The translations under genes and the position numbers were made by a program. Below the pieces are notes generated by a model. It was not told the origin of the DNA. It was given only the letters and a program-made list of their open reading frames with translations, and ran no database searches. From NCBI GenBank assembly GCA_963807005.1, contig CAWDZK010000003.1:186001-250000 (forward strand): DNA of 64,000 bases. Direction: 5' to 3'. Numbering within the stretch: position 1 is the stretch's first letter; each line of letters starts with the position of its first letter. Shown here in pieces: positions 7,578 through 16,323 of this stretch. The stretch is from CAWDZK01 sp963807005 (GTDB taxonomy: Bacteria > Actinomycetota > Actinomycetes > JACCUZ01).

Positions 7578-8753
7578 TCAGTTGACCACGTTTACGTGAT
7601 CAACTCGGTCGGGGTCGCCGTCGTGCGGGGGACGGACTCGTGCGGGGTCGTCCGGGGCCGGGCCGGATGCGAGGACGGCGCGCAGGGCGGCCAGGAATGC
7701 CGTGGTCTCCGCCTCGGTGCCGGCGGTGACCCGCAGCCAGCCGGCCAGCCCCACGTCGCGCACCAGCACACCGTGCTCCAGCAGGGCCTGCCAGGTGGCG
7801 TGCTGGTCGACGAGCCCGCCGAACAGCACGAAGTTGGCGTCCGAGTCCACGACCGGCAGCCCGAGCCGAGGGATCTCCCGCAGCAGCCGGTCCCGCTGCT
7901 CCACCACTGCGGCGACGGAGGCGAGCAGCTCGTCGGCCCGGGCCAGCGCCGCCCGTGCAGCCGCCTGGGTGAGCACCGACAGGTGGTACGGCAGCCGGAC
8001 CAGCTGCAGGGCCTCGACCACCCGCGGGTCCGCGGCCAGGTAGCCCAGCCGAGCAGCCGCGAACGCGAACGCCTTCGACATGGTTCTGGTCACCACGAGC
8101 CGCGGCCGGCCGGGGAGCAGCTCGACGGCGGACGACCGGGTCGAGAACTCGGCGTACGCCTCGTCGACGACGACCAGCCCCTCGGCCGCCGCGTAGACCG
8201 CCTCGACGACGGCCGGGGCGACCGCAGTGCCGGTCGGGTTGTTCGGCGAGCAGAGGAAGACGATGTCCGGGGTCTGCTCGCGGACCGCCCGCGCCGCGTG
8301 GTCCGGCTCCAGCCGGAAGCCGGGCAGCCGGGGCGCCGGCAGCCAGCGCGTCCCGGTGCCGTGCGAGATCAGCTGGTGCATCGAGTACGTCGGGTCGAAG
8401 CCCAGCGCCGTACGACCGGGTCCGCCGAAGGCCTGGAGCAGCTGCTGCAGCACCTCGTTGGAGCCGTTGGCAGCCCAGACCATCTCGGTCGTCACCGTCT
8501 GCCCGGTCGAACCGGTGAGATAGGCCGCCAGGTCCGCGCGTAGCGCCTCCGCGTCCCGGTCCGGGTAGCGGTTCATCAGCCGGGCCGCCTCCGCCACGGA
8601 CGCGGCGAGCTCGGCCACCAGGGCCGGTGACGGCGGGTGCGGGTTCTCGTTGGTGTTCAACCGGACCGGGACGTCCAGCTGCGGGGCACCGTACGGCGTG
8701 CGCCCCCGCAGGTCCGGTCGGAGCAGCCCGTCGATCTCGTCGCCCGGCGTCAC
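7578..8753 (-). CDS. hisC: Histidinol-phosphate aminotransferase HisC, 391 aa
   Basis: HisC is the PLP-dependent aminotransferase that makes histidinol phosphate from imidazole acetol phosphate and glutamate. Family marks are RLNTNENPHPPSPALV, WAANGSNEVLQQLLQAFGGP, FLCSPNNPTGTAV, VVVDEAYAEF and the PLP-lysine motif TRTMSKAFAFAAARLGY. The GTG start at 8753 lies five bases past the hisD stop. The C-terminus runs about 20 residues past the usual end (Pro/Asp/Arg-rich, ending HVNVVN) because the stop codon lies beyond the second operator palindrome. That tail is probably not functional protein. Confidence 0.95.
   Translation of the reverse strand: MTPGDEIDGLLRPDLRGRTPYGAPQLDVPVRLNTNENPHPPSPALVAELAASVAEAARLMNRYPDRDAEALRADLAAYLTGSTGQTVTTEMVWAANGSNEVLQQLLQAFGGPGRTALGFDPTYSMHQLISHGTGTRWLPAPRLPGFRLEPDHAARAVREQTPDIVFLCSPNNPTGTAVAPAVVEAVYAAAEGLVVVDEAYAEFSTRSSAVELLPGRPRLVVTRTMSKAFAFAAARLGYLAADPRVVEALQLVRLPYHLSVLTQAAARAALARADELLASVAAVVEQRDRLLREIPRLGLPVVDSDANFVLFGGLVDQHATWQALLEHGVLVRDVGLAGWLRVTAGTEAETTAFLAALRAVLASGPAPDDPARVRPPHDGDPDRVDHVNVVN
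7581..7604. promoter_or_regulatory. Second operator-like palindrome, overlapping the 3' end of hisC
   Basis: Ten-base arms, GTTGACCACG (7581-7590) and CGTGATCAAC (7595-7604), flank TTTA with one mismatch between them. The inner GATCACG/CGTGATC half-site is shared with 7520-7541. The centres are 62 bp apart, close to six helical turns, which suits cooperative binding or looping. The site encodes the last residues of HisC. Confidence 0.6.
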
Positions 8754-8758
8754 GGCGA

Positions 8759-10063
8759 CTACCGCGGGACGCGGGCGCGCACCGCGTCCACGTGCGCGAG
8801 CAGGTCCTCGGCCCCGCCGAGCGCGTCGACGTGCGGGGCGACCTCGGCCAGCGCGCCCCGGTCGTACTCCACGACATGCACGCTGCGCAGGAACGACTGG
8901 ACCGACAGGCCGCCGGTGTGCCGTGCGGTGCCGCCGGTGGGCAGCACGTGGTTGGAGCCGGCCAGGTAGTCCCCCAGCGACACCGGCGACCACGGCCCGA
9001 CGAACACGGCGCCGGCGTTGGTGACCCGGTCGGCCCATCGGCGGGCGTCCCGCGTCACCACCTCGAGGTGCTCGGCGGCCCACTCGTCGACGACCGCGAG
9101 GCCCTGCTCGAGGTCGTCGACGAGCACGTACGCCGACTGCGACCCGAGCGCGGTCTCGACCCGCTCGCGGTGCCGGGTGGCCGGCACCTGCACCGCGAGC
9201 TCGGCGTCGACCTTGTCCAGCAGGGCCTCGTCCGTGGTGACGAGCAGGCAGGACGCGTTGGCGTCGTGCTCGGCCTGAGCCACCAGGTCGGCGGCCACGA
9301 ACCGCGGGTCCGCGGTGTCGTCCGCGAGGATGCCGATCTCGGTCGGGCCGGCCTCCGAGTCGATGCCGACGACGCCGCGCAGCAGCCGCTTGGCCGACGC
9401 GACGTAGACGTTGCCGGGCCCCATGACGAGGTCGGTGGGCCGGCAGTCCGCGGTGCCGTGGGCGAACATCGCGACCGCCTGTGCGCCGCCGACCGCGTGC
9501 ACCTCGTCGATGCCGAGCAGGGCGCAGGCGGCCAGGACCACCGGGTGCGGCAGCCCGTCGTTGTCCTTCTGCGGCGGGCTGGCCACCGCGAGAGAGCCGA
9601 CGCCGGCCACCTGGGCCGGCACGACGTCCATCACCACGGACGACGGGTACGCGACGAGGCCGCCGGGGACGTAGAGCCCGACCCGGCGGACCGGCACCCA
9701 GCGCTCGGTGACGGTGCCGCCCGGAGCGACCTCGACCCGCGCGTCCTCGCGACGCTGCGCCTCGTGCACCCGCCGGGCCCGGCGGGCGGCCTCCTCGAGG
9801 GCGCCGCGCACGGCCGGGTCGAGCGCGTCGAGCGCCGCGGTCAGGGCCGCTGCCGGCACCCGCGTGCTCTCGAGGTCGACGCCGTCGAGCCGGCGGGACC
9901 ACTCCCGCACCGCCTGCGCGCCGCGCAGGCGGACGTCCTCGCAGATCGGACGGACCACGTCGAGCGCGACCTCGACGTCCAGCGCCGCGCGCGGAAGCAC
10001 GCCGCGGTAGCTCGCGCCGGGCGCCGCACCCCGCAGGTCGACGCGCGCGATCGAGGAGTTCAC
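8759..10063 (-). CDS. hisD: Histidinol dehydrogenase HisD, 434 aa
   Basis: HisD performs the last two steps of histidine synthesis, oxidising L-histidinol to L-histidine with two NAD+ and a zinc ion. Seen are VGLYVPGGLVAYPSSVVMDV, the active-site region DEVHAVGGAQAVAMFAHGT, MGPGNVYVASAKRLL, GIDSEAGPTEI, AQAEHDANASC (metal and base residues) and the tail NHVLPTGGTARHTGGLSVQS. I use GTG 10063 (VNSSIARVDLRG), where relatives begin, rather than the longer frame to 10150. It is the first gene of the operon, divergent from the Lon-domain gene with 134 bp between them, so the his promoter should lie in that gap. Confidence 0.95.
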   Translation of the reverse strand: MNSSIARVDLRGAAPGASYRGVLPRAALDVEVALDVVRPICEDVRLRGAQAVREWSRRLDGVDLESTRVPAAALTAALDALDPAVRGALEEAARRARRVHEAQRREDARVEVAPGGTVTERWVPVRRVGLYVPGGLVAYPSSVVMDVVPAQVAGVGSLAVASPPQKDNDGLPHPVVLAACALLGIDEVHAVGGAQAVAMFAHGTADCRPTDLVMGPGNVYVASAKRLLRGVVGIDSEAGPTEIGILADDTADPRFVAADLVAQAEHDANASCLLVTTDEALLDKVDAELAVQVPATRHRERVETALGSQSAYVLVDDLEQGLAVVDEWAAEHLEVVTRDARRWADRVTNAGAVFVGPWSPVSLGDYLAGSNHVLPTGGTARHTGGLSVQSFLRSVHVVEYDRGALAEVAPHVDALGGAEDLLAHVDAVRARVPR

Positions 10064-10197
10064 GGCGACGAGTCTACGAAGACCCGACCGGCGGTCCGGC
10101 CGGCGTTCCAGCCAACGGTCAGCCGGCTGGGGCACGGGCCGAGTCGGCACGTCTTTCCCGCGGGCGGTGTCCCGGTCCCAGCCGTAGGCTCGGACGG

Positions 10198-10842
10198 GTG
10201 AGCCGGCTGCCGCTGTTCCCCCTCGGGACGGTGCTGTTCCCCGGCGTCCTGCTCCCCCTGCACGTGTTCGAGGAGCGCTACCGGCGGCTCGTCCGGGACC
10301 TGCTGGTCGCGCCGCACGAGGACCGCGCCTTCGGCGTCGTCGCCATCCGCGAGGGCCGTGAGGTCGGGGTCGACGGGGTGCGCGCCCTGCACGCCGTCGG
10401 CTGCGTGGCTCGGCTCTACCGCGCCGAGCCGTACGAGGACGGCCGGTTCGACATCGTCGGCACCGGTGCGCAGCGGTTCCGGCTCGACTCGCTGGACCAG
10501 AGCCTGCCGTACCTGCAGGGCGACGTCACCCTGCTGGACGAGCGCGACGGGCCGGACACCGGACCGCTCGCCAGGCAGGTCGAACGGACCTGGGTCGAGT
10601 ACCGCGCCGCCCTCGGCAGCACCGGCGAGGAGACACCGGACGACGCCCGGGCGCTGTCCTACCTGGTTGCCGCGGGTTCGGTGCTCGACCTCGGCGACAA
10701 GCAGCGCCTGCTCGAGGCGCCGGACACGGCCGGTCGGCTCCGGGCCGAGCTCGCCCTGCTGCGACGCGAGATCGCCCTGCTCCACCTGCTGCCCTCGCTG
10801 CCCGCGGTCGAGCTGACCCGCGTCCCCGCGAGCCCCAACTGA
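10198..10842 (+). CDS. Lon-protease substrate-binding-domain protein, 214 aa
   Basis: The product is a stand-alone LON substrate-binding (N-terminal) domain without the ATPase or protease parts. The hallmark start LPLFPLGTVLFPGVLLPLHV and FEERYRRLVRDLL are followed by VGCVARLYRAEPYEDGRFDI and GTGAQRFRLDSL. The role of such single-domain proteins in actinobacteria is unknown. The start is GTG 10198. It is the first gene after the divergent promoter region shared with hisD, and its stop overlaps the next gene. Confidence 0.88.
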   Translation: MSRLPLFPLGTVLFPGVLLPLHVFEERYRRLVRDLLVAPHEDRAFGVVAIREGREVGVDGVRALHAVGCVARLYRAEPYEDGRFDIVGTGAQRFRLDSLDQSLPYLQGDVTLLDERDGPDTGPLARQVERTWVEYRAALGSTGEETPDDARALSYLVAAGSVLDLGDKQRLLEAPDTAGRLRAELALLRREIALLHLLPSLPAVELTRVPASPN

Positions 10843-11333
10843 GCCGGCGCCCGGCCGGCGCCGCCGGCACCCCGGCGACCCTGGCCCTCAGCCGCGCCGG
10901 GGTCGAGTTCACCCTGCACCCCTACGAGCATGCCCAGGGTGCCCCGTCGTACGGCGGCGAGGCGGCCGACGCGCTCGGCCTCAGCGGCGAGGAGGTGTTC
11001 AAGACGCTGGTCGCCCGGGTGGACGGTGCCCTCGTCACCGCCGTGGTGCCGGTGACGGGCAGCCTGGACCTCAAGGCGCTGGCGGCCGCCGTCGGCGGCA
11101 AGAAGGCAGCCATGGCCGAGCCCGCCGACGCCGAACGGGCCACCGGGTACGTCGTGGGCGGCATCAGCCCGCTCGGTCAGCGGAGCAGGATGCCGGCCGT
11201 CGTCGACGAGTCGGTGCTCGCCCTGCCGGCGGTGTACGTCTCGGCCGGCCGACGGGGTCTGCAGGTGCGGTTGGCGCCGGCCGACCTGGTCCGGGTCAGC
11301 GGGGCCCGGACTGCTCCGGTGCGGCGGGACTGA
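10839..11333 (+). CDS. ybaK: YbaK/EbsC-type aminoacyl-tRNA deacylase, 164 aa
   Basis: YbaK proteins hydrolyse mischarged Cys-tRNA(Pro) and similar species. The frame carries GTPATLALSRAGVEFTLHPY, EVFKTLVARVDG, VVPVTGSLDLKALAAAVGGK (with the conserved Lys), YVVGGISPLGQRS and VYVSAGRRGLQVRL, all classic for the family. The conserved N-terminal part begins well before the first GTG (10995), so the gene must start near 10839. The only codon available there is CTG, overlapping the previous stop as CTGA, and no ribosome-binding site is visible. The exact start is therefore uncertain. The 3' end overlaps the convergent DUF2567 gene by 38 bases. Confidence 0.85.
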   Translation: MSRRPAGAAGTPATLALSRAGVEFTLHPYEHAQGAPSYGGEAADALGLSGEEVFKTLVARVDGALVTAVVPVTGSLDLKALAAAVGGKKAAMAEPADAERATGYVVGGISPLGQRSRMPAVVDESVLALPAVYVSAGRRGLQVRLAPADLVRVSGARTAPVRRD

Positions 11334-11922
11334 CCGCCTCGCCGTCGCCGGCCGGCACCGGGTCCTGCGGCGCCGGCTCGTCCAGGGCCGGCTCGACCGG
11401 CCGAGGACCGTCCAGCGCCGGCTCGTCGCGCACCGACCCACCGGAAGAGTCGAGCTCGGCCGGGTCGGCGCCGGCCGCGACCGCGAAGTAGGTGATGACG
11501 GCCGCCATCGGCCAGGCCAGCAGCACGCCGTACGCCGAGATGTCCAGGGGTCCGCGGAACCGGGCTCCCACCGGGACCTCGGCCGCCTGCGACAGCAGCG
11601 GGCCGGGTCCGAGCAGGTGCCCGAGCTGCCAGGCGGCGAACGAGCCGAGCACGCCGCCAGCCACCAGCGCGATCAGCGGGCCCACCCGGCCGGGCCGGGT
11701 GCGCACGTACACGACCAGGGCGACCAGGATGCCCGCGACCAGGCCGATACCGGCGAACCAGCCATCGGCTCCGATCGCGGACTCGTCGCCCTCGCCGCCG
11801 ACCCGGTACAGGCCGTCGGCCCGCTTCTGGACCAGCGTCAGCGGCGCCAGCAGCCACCAGGCCACGCCGACGGGCAGCGCCGCGACCAGGGACCAGAAGC
11901 TCACCAGGAGTGCTGTTCGCAC
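11296..11922 (-). CDS. DUF2567 family membrane protein, 208 aa
   Basis: I recognise the DUF2567 pattern: TALLVSFWSLVAALPVGVAW, then WLLAPLTLVQKRADGLYRV, AIGADGWFAGIGLVAGILVA, GPLIALVAGGVLGSFAAWQL, and ISAYGVLLAWPMAAVITYF. This makes four predicted membrane segments with a conserved acidic loop, plus a Pro/Glu/Asp-rich cytoplasmic tail. The function is unknown. GTG 11922 is used; a CTG at 11949, overlapping the upstream stop as CTGA, is an alternative. It follows the DUF3352 gene at 23 bp and is probably co-transcribed with it. Confidence 0.72.
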   Translation of the reverse strand: MRTALLVSFWSLVAALPVGVAWWLLAPLTLVQKRADGLYRVGGEGDESAIGADGWFAGIGLVAGILVALVVYVRTRPGRVGPLIALVAGGVLGSFAAWQLGHLLGPGPLLSQAAEVPVGARFRGPLDISAYGVLLAWPMAAVITYFAVAAGADPAELDSSGGSVRDEPALDGPRPVEPALDEPAPQDPVPAGDGEAVSPAAPEQSGPR

Positions 11923-11945
11923 TCCTGCGGTAGCCGCCCGGGCGG

Positions 11946-13472
11946 TCAGTGCGCCACCAGCCGCATCCGGAACGACGCGGTGCCCTCGCTGGTGCTGGTC
12001 ACCGTCAGGCCCACGCCGTCCAGCGGTTCGAGGTCCGGGTCCTCCTCGCCGCCGAACCCGACGGCGGACAGGACGCCGGCCGGGTCGGCCCACAGCGCCA
12101 GCGAGGCCGTGCCGAGATCGGGCAGCGCCGAGCGGAAGGCCGGCAGGTCACCCAGGTCGCCGTCGGCGGCGAGCCGGTCGGCCTGCGCCCTGGTGCCGGC
12201 CACCACCAGGTCGTCGCCGACCGTGCGGCGGACCACCGTGAGCTCGGGCGGCACCAGCCCGCCGGTGCGCCGCTCGAGCTTGTCCAGCACCCGCCCGGCC
12301 GCCACCGCGTCGGTGGTGATGCGTGCCCCCACCTGGACCACGCCGGAACCGGCACTGTCGACAGCCACGAGGAGATTGTCCCCCAGAAGGGTCGCGAGGT
12401 CGCCGGGCATGTCCACGCCGAGCTCTTCGCCGAGTCTCGGCCCGGTCAGGCCGGAGAACCCGAGGACGTTGCTGGCGGCTCCCCAGGCCGCTTCGGCGAG
12501 GGCGTCGCCGTCGGCCAGGCCGAAGGCCGCCGCGGTGGTCCGCGGCAGGTCGGCCATGCCGCGCACCTCGTGGGAGGCCCAGCCGGCGCCGACGACCCCG
12601 GTCGAGCTGCCGGTCACCTCGAAGACGTCCGGGCCGTCGAACCTGGCCACCAGCGTGGTCCGGCCGGACGGCATCGCACCGCCCCCGAGGAGGAGCGGAC
12701 TCGGGACGGCGCCTGCGAGCGCCTCGCTGACCCGCCCGAAGTCGGCCCAGGCGAGGACTATGCCGGCGCCGGCCGCGGCCGTGTCGGCGGCGAAGTGCGG
12801 GTCCTCGGCCAGCGGGGACCCCGAGGCGGAGTCCGCGAGGGCCTGGGCATCCGAGGCGGTCTCGGTGATGAGGGCGTAGTCGCCCGAGAAGGCCCAGCCC
12901 ACCGGTGCCTTGTCGGCGGTGCCGTCCTGCGCCGCCGACGCCAGTCGGCGCAGTCCGGCGTCGGCCTTCGTCGTGTCGGTGACCTGCAGCGCGACCGCCA
13001 TGACCGGCCCGGCGCCGTCACCCGCGGGCGGGTACGCCGCCACAGCGAGCCGTTTCCCGAGCCACGGCGCGACGTCGTTCGCGAAGTCGATGTCGTCCCA
13101 GCCGACCTCGTCGGCAAGCGCGTCGAAGACCAGCTCCCGGACGTCGCCGTCCAGGGGTACGCGCTCGCGCAGCGTCGGGAACTTGCGGAGGAACCGGAAG
13201 GCGTCGACCTTCTGCCCCGCCGGTGGGTCGAGGTCGACCGAGACCAGTCCGAAGGCCCCGGTCGGGAGTGCCTCGGCCGCCTGCTGGCCGCCGCCGGACA
13301 GCGCACCGACGGCATAGGTCACGCCACCGACCAGCGCGAGGACCAGGGCGGCAGCGCCGGCCACGAGCGGCCAGGAGGCGCGCCTGGGCGGCGGCTCGAC
13401 CCCGGCGGCGAGGACGTCGGTCGAGGCGGTGGCCCAGTCCGGGTGCGGACCGGTCGGCAGGTCTGTGGTCAC
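11946..13472 (-). CDS. DUF3352 domain-containing membrane-anchored protein, 508 aa
   Basis: After a short cytoplasmic N-terminus comes one membrane segment (WPLVAGAAALVLALVGGVTY). A large extracytoplasmic domain follows that I assign to DUF3352: LPTGAFGLVSVDLDPPAGQK, FRFLRKFPTL, WLGKRLAVAAYP, WAFSGDYALITET, and near the end GTASLALWADPAG. Proteins of this type are found throughout actinobacteria with no known function. The GTG start at 13472 gives VTTDLPTGPHPDW. A single anchor with a large outer domain is consistent with a cell-envelope role, but this is only inference. Confidence 0.75.
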   Translation of the reverse strand: MTTDLPTGPHPDWATASTDVLAAGVEPPPRRASWPLVAGAAALVLALVGGVTYAVGALSGGGQQAAEALPTGAFGLVSVDLDPPAGQKVDAFRFLRKFPTLRERVPLDGDVRELVFDALADEVGWDDIDFANDVAPWLGKRLAVAAYPPAGDGAGPVMAVALQVTDTTKADAGLRRLASAAQDGTADKAPVGWAFSGDYALITETASDAQALADSASGSPLAEDPHFAADTAAAGAGIVLAWADFGRVSEALAGAVPSPLLLGGGAMPSGRTTLVARFDGPDVFEVTGSSTGVVGAGWASHEVRGMADLPRTTAAAFGLADGDALAEAAWGAASNVLGFSGLTGPRLGEELGVDMPGDLATLLGDNLLVAVDSAGSGVVQVGARITTDAVAAGRVLDKLERRTGGLVPPELTVVRRTVGDDLVVAGTRAQADRLAADGDLGDLPAFRSALPDLGTASLALWADPAGVLSAVGFGGEEDPDLEPLDGVGLTVTSTSEGTASFRMRLVAH

Positions 13473-13562
13473 GGGTGTGCTCCCTGGGCAGGTGCGGCGG
13501 CGGGAGCCACCGGCTCCCGGAAGGTATCGGCGCGGTGCCCGGGGGGGCTTGAGCCCGCGGGC

Positions 13563-14180
13563 TCAGGCCCGGGCAGGTCCGGTTCCGAGCGTGGGCCCGG
13601 TCGGGTCGCCGACCGGGGGCCCGTCGGCGAGGTCGCCGGGCGGTGACCAGGCGGGCACCAGGCGGGAGCGACACACGCGGTGCGAGCCCCAGCCGACGCC
13701 CAGGACGACGAGGACGTCGCCGACGGAGAAGACATTGGCCAGCGGGACGCCCGCCGGGATCGCGAAGACGTCGCCGAGGAAGCCGAGTCTCGGGTGCTCG
13801 AGGACCCCGGAGTTGAGGAACTCCCCCGGCGTCAGGTGCAGCCCAGCGCGCTCCAGCGCAGCCCGGGAGGCCGGCAGGGTGCCGCCGTTGAGCGCGATCG
13901 TGACCCCGTTCGCGGCGGCCCCGGCCGCGACCACGAGCAGGCCGGGGACCTGCCGGTTGACCCAGACGAAGACCCCGGCTGCGGCGTACGTCGCGACGTG
14001 CACCGCGGAGAGGGCCGCGTGGTTCGCCCCGGGGACGACCTCGATCGCGACGACCTGTGCCGCCAGGGCGACCAGGAGCACCCAGGTGTGCCGGAGCCGG
14101 ATGTCCGCGAGCCGGCGCAGCGAGCCACCGGTGAGCACCGGGGACAGGACGAGGACCAGGCCGAGCAGCGGGATGATCAC
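13563..14180 (-). CDS. DUF5317 family membrane protein, 205 aa
   Basis: Recognised as DUF5317 by IIPLLGLVLVLSPVLTGGSL, RRLADIRLRHTWVLLVALAA, YAAAGVFVWVNRQVPGLLVV, GAAANGVTIALNGGTLPAS, FLNSGVLEHPRLGFLGDVFA and FSVGDVLVVLGVGW. About five membrane helices are predicted. The role is unknown. GTG 14180 overlaps the stop of the GGDEF-EAL gene as GTGA, so it is coupled to c-di-GMP metabolism at the level of translation. The functional link is inference. Confidence 0.78.
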   Translation of the reverse strand: MIIPLLGLVLVLSPVLTGGSLRRLADIRLRHTWVLLVALAAQVVAIEVVPGANHAALSAVHVATYAAAGVFVWVNRQVPGLLVVAAGAAANGVTIALNGGTLPASRAALERAGLHLTPGEFLNSGVLEHPRLGFLGDVFAIPAGVPLANVFSVGDVLVVLGVGWGSHRVCRSRLVPAWSPPGDLADGPPVGDPTGPTLGTGPARA

Positions 14181-16270
14181 GTCGGACCACCGATGGTCCC
14201 GAGCAGTCCCTCGACCACGCGCTCGGCCGAGACCCGGCGGCGCTCGTTGAGCCAGGCCTCGATGGCCGGCCCGGACAACGGACGCGAGTAGTAGTAGCCC
14301 TGCAGCCGGTCGCAGCCCAGCCGCTGCAGCGTGTCGTGCGCCGCCCGGTCCTCGACGCCCTCCGCTGTGACCGCCAGCCCCAGGCTGTGCCCCAGCTCGA
14401 TCGTGGATCGCACGATGATCGCGCTGTTGTCGTCCAGTCCCATCTGCGACACGAAGGACTTGTCGATCTTCAGCTCGTCCGCCTTGATCCGGCGCAGGTA
14501 GGACAACGACGAGTACCCGGTGCCGTAGTCGTCGATGGCGAGGCTGACCCCGGTGGAACGCAGGGCGCCGAGCACCTCCAGCGCCCGCTTGGGGTCGGCC
14601 ATGATCGTGCTCTCGGTGACCTCGACCGTCAGCCGTGACGCAGGCACCTCGTGCGCGGCCAGGACCTCGGCGACGAACGACGGCAGGTCCAGCTCGCTCA
14701 GCAGCCGCGCGGACACGTTGACCGCGATCGAGATGTCGTGGCCGAGGTCGTGCCAGCGGCGAAGCGTCAGCACCGCCTGTTCGATGCTCCACCGGCTCAG
14801 CCGGGAGATCAGGCCGCTGTTCTCGGCGAGCGGGATGAACACGTCAGGGTTCACCAGCCCGTGTCGCGGGTGCAGCCAACGGGTCAGGGCCTCCACCGAC
14901 AGGACGTCGCCGGTGCGGGCGCAGACCTGCGGCTGGAAGGCGAGGACGAACTCGTCGCCGGCGACGGCGCTGTGCAGGTCCCCCAGCAGCGCCAGTCGCT
15001 CGATGGTGTAGCCGTCGATCTCCGGTCGGTAGCTCTGGATGTCGCCGCGGTTGGACTTGGCCCGGTAGAGCGCGATGTCCGCGCGCTTGAGCAGGGTCTC
15101 GAACGACTCTGCGTCCTGCGGGGCGACCGCGATGCCCATGCTCGCGTGCACGCCGAGGCGGACGCTGTCCACCACGACCGGCTCGCGCAGGGTGACCGCG
15201 AGCTCGGTGGCTACCTCCGACGCAGCGAGCGGTCCCTCGACCTCGGTCAGCAGGACGGCGAACTCGTCGCCACCCAGCCGGGCCACGGTGACCGTGTCGC
15301 TCGCGAGCCGCTCGAGCCGCCGCGCCACCTCGCAGATGACCTGGTCGCCGACGTGGTGACCCATCGTGTCGTTGATCTCCTTGAAGTGGTCCAGGTCGAT
15401 CAGCAGGACCGCGACCGGGTGCCGCTCGTCCGCCAGGGCGAGCGCCTTGTGCGCGCGTCTGCGCAGCAGCTCACGGTTGGGGAGGTCGGTGAGGGAGTCG
15501 TGCATCGCCTCGTGCTGGCGGCGCAACGACATCTGGGCGTTGCTGTGCACGCCGACGATCGGGAGCACCAGCAGCGGGAGCATCGCGACCGAGAAGGTGC
15601 CGACGTGCGCGGCCACCGGCGCCAGCCCCAGCAGGATGCTCGACGTCGCGAGCTGGAACCGGACGTCCTCGCCCAGGACCCTGAGCAGCGGGATGCCACC
15701 GTCGAGCGCGACCACCGTCGCCACCAGCCCGTTGTTCACGCAGAAGTACACGGCGCTCGCGAGCAGCGCGGCCGGGATGTCGTGGGCGCTGAAACTGGTC
15801 TGCAGGCTGAAGATCTCGTGGCCGGAGGCCCACGCGTAGACGATGCGGGTGGCGCACAGCGTCAGCATGTACTGGCCGATGTTGAACACCAGCACCCGGC
15901 GGGGCACCCCGCCGAGCCGGTCGGACAGCGCCACCGCGATGGCCTGGACGAGCAGCGCGAGGCTGAGCGGACCGATCAGGACCAACGCGGTCGCGAACGT
16001 GGACGAGACCGTGATCTGGTCGGTCGTGTCGTCCCCGCGCGGCACCGGGATGGCCCGCAGCTCCCCGAAGAAGAGCATGAGAGCGAGCACGTAGCACTGC
16101 GGGCCCACCGAGGTCCACGACTCAGGTGCCTGCACCACGACGGTCAGGGCGAAGCAGGCGATGCCGCAGACCAGGATGAACCCGATCATCGGGAACAGGT
16201 ACGGCGAACGCCGCGAGCCCGTGGCCGCCGATGCGGCCACGGGCTCGGGAACGTGCTGGTCGGTCAGCAT
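14177..16270 (-). CDS. Membrane GGDEF-EAL protein (c-di-GMP synthase/phosphodiesterase), 697 aa
   Basis: The N-terminal third has about six to eight hydrophobic segments (for example LFPMIGFILVCGIACFAL) forming an integral-membrane sensor. A GGDEF domain follows (about 265-415), with VLLIDLDHFKEINDTMGHHV and an intact ARLGGDEFAVLL. An EAL domain then follows (about 430-680), with SVEALTRWLHP, NVSARLLS, VEVTESTIM, AIDDYGTGYSSLSYLRRIK and TAEGVE. Both catalytic motifs look intact, so net activity cannot be told. I start at ATG 16270 because it overlaps the stop of the upstream 19-residue peptide (ATGCTGA). The longer frame from 16330 reads through both that peptide and its neighbour. Confidence 0.92.
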   Translation of the reverse strand: MLTDQHVPEPVAASAATGSRRSPYLFPMIGFILVCGIACFALTVVVQAPESWTSVGPQCYVLALMLFFGELRAIPVPRGDDTTDQITVSSTFATALVLIGPLSLALLVQAIAVALSDRLGGVPRRVLVFNIGQYMLTLCATRIVYAWASGHEIFSLQTSFSAHDIPAALLASAVYFCVNNGLVATVVALDGGIPLLRVLGEDVRFQLATSSILLGLAPVAAHVGTFSVAMLPLLVLPIVGVHSNAQMSLRRQHEAMHDSLTDLPNRELLRRRAHKALALADERHPVAVLLIDLDHFKEINDTMGHHVGDQVICEVARRLERLASDTVTVARLGGDEFAVLLTEVEGPLAASEVATELAVTLREPVVVDSVRLGVHASMGIAVAPQDAESFETLLKRADIALYRAKSNRGDIQSYRPEIDGYTIERLALLGDLHSAVAGDEFVLAFQPQVCARTGDVLSVEALTRWLHPRHGLVNPDVFIPLAENSGLISRLSRWSIEQAVLTLRRWHDLGHDISIAVNVSARLLSELDLPSFVAEVLAAHEVPASRLTVEVTESTIMADPKRALEVLGALRSTGVSLAIDDYGTGYSSLSYLRRIKADELKIDKSFVSQMGLDDNSAIIVRSTIELGHSLGLAVTAEGVEDRAAHDTLQRLGCDRLQGYYYSRPLSGPAIEAWLNERRRVSAERVVEGLLGTIGGPT

Positions 16271-16323
16271 CCCCACTTGCGGCCGGGGACGGCCTCCTCG
16301 ACGGCGCGGCCGACGGTGTCCAT
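16264..16323 (-). CDS. Micropeptide 2 (19 aa), coupled to the GGDEF-EAL gene
   Basis: The peptide is MDTVGRAVEEAVPGRKWGC. Its ATG overlaps the stop of micropeptide 1 (TGATG), and its stop lies inside the start of the GGDEF-EAL gene (ATGCTGA). GAGGAGG within its own coding sequence lies about 28 bases before the GGDEF-EAL ATG. It ends with Lys-Trp-Gly-Cys, echoing Lys-Trp-Gly-Gly of micropeptide 1. I recognise no family. It may be a leader that couples translation, or a secreted or processed signal. Confidence 0.5.
   Translation of the reverse strand: MDTVGRAVEEAVPGRKWGC

Noticed and set aside
7600..8877. 425-codon minus-strand frame over hisC
   Set aside because: Out of frame with the clear HisC motifs; a GC-driven shadow.
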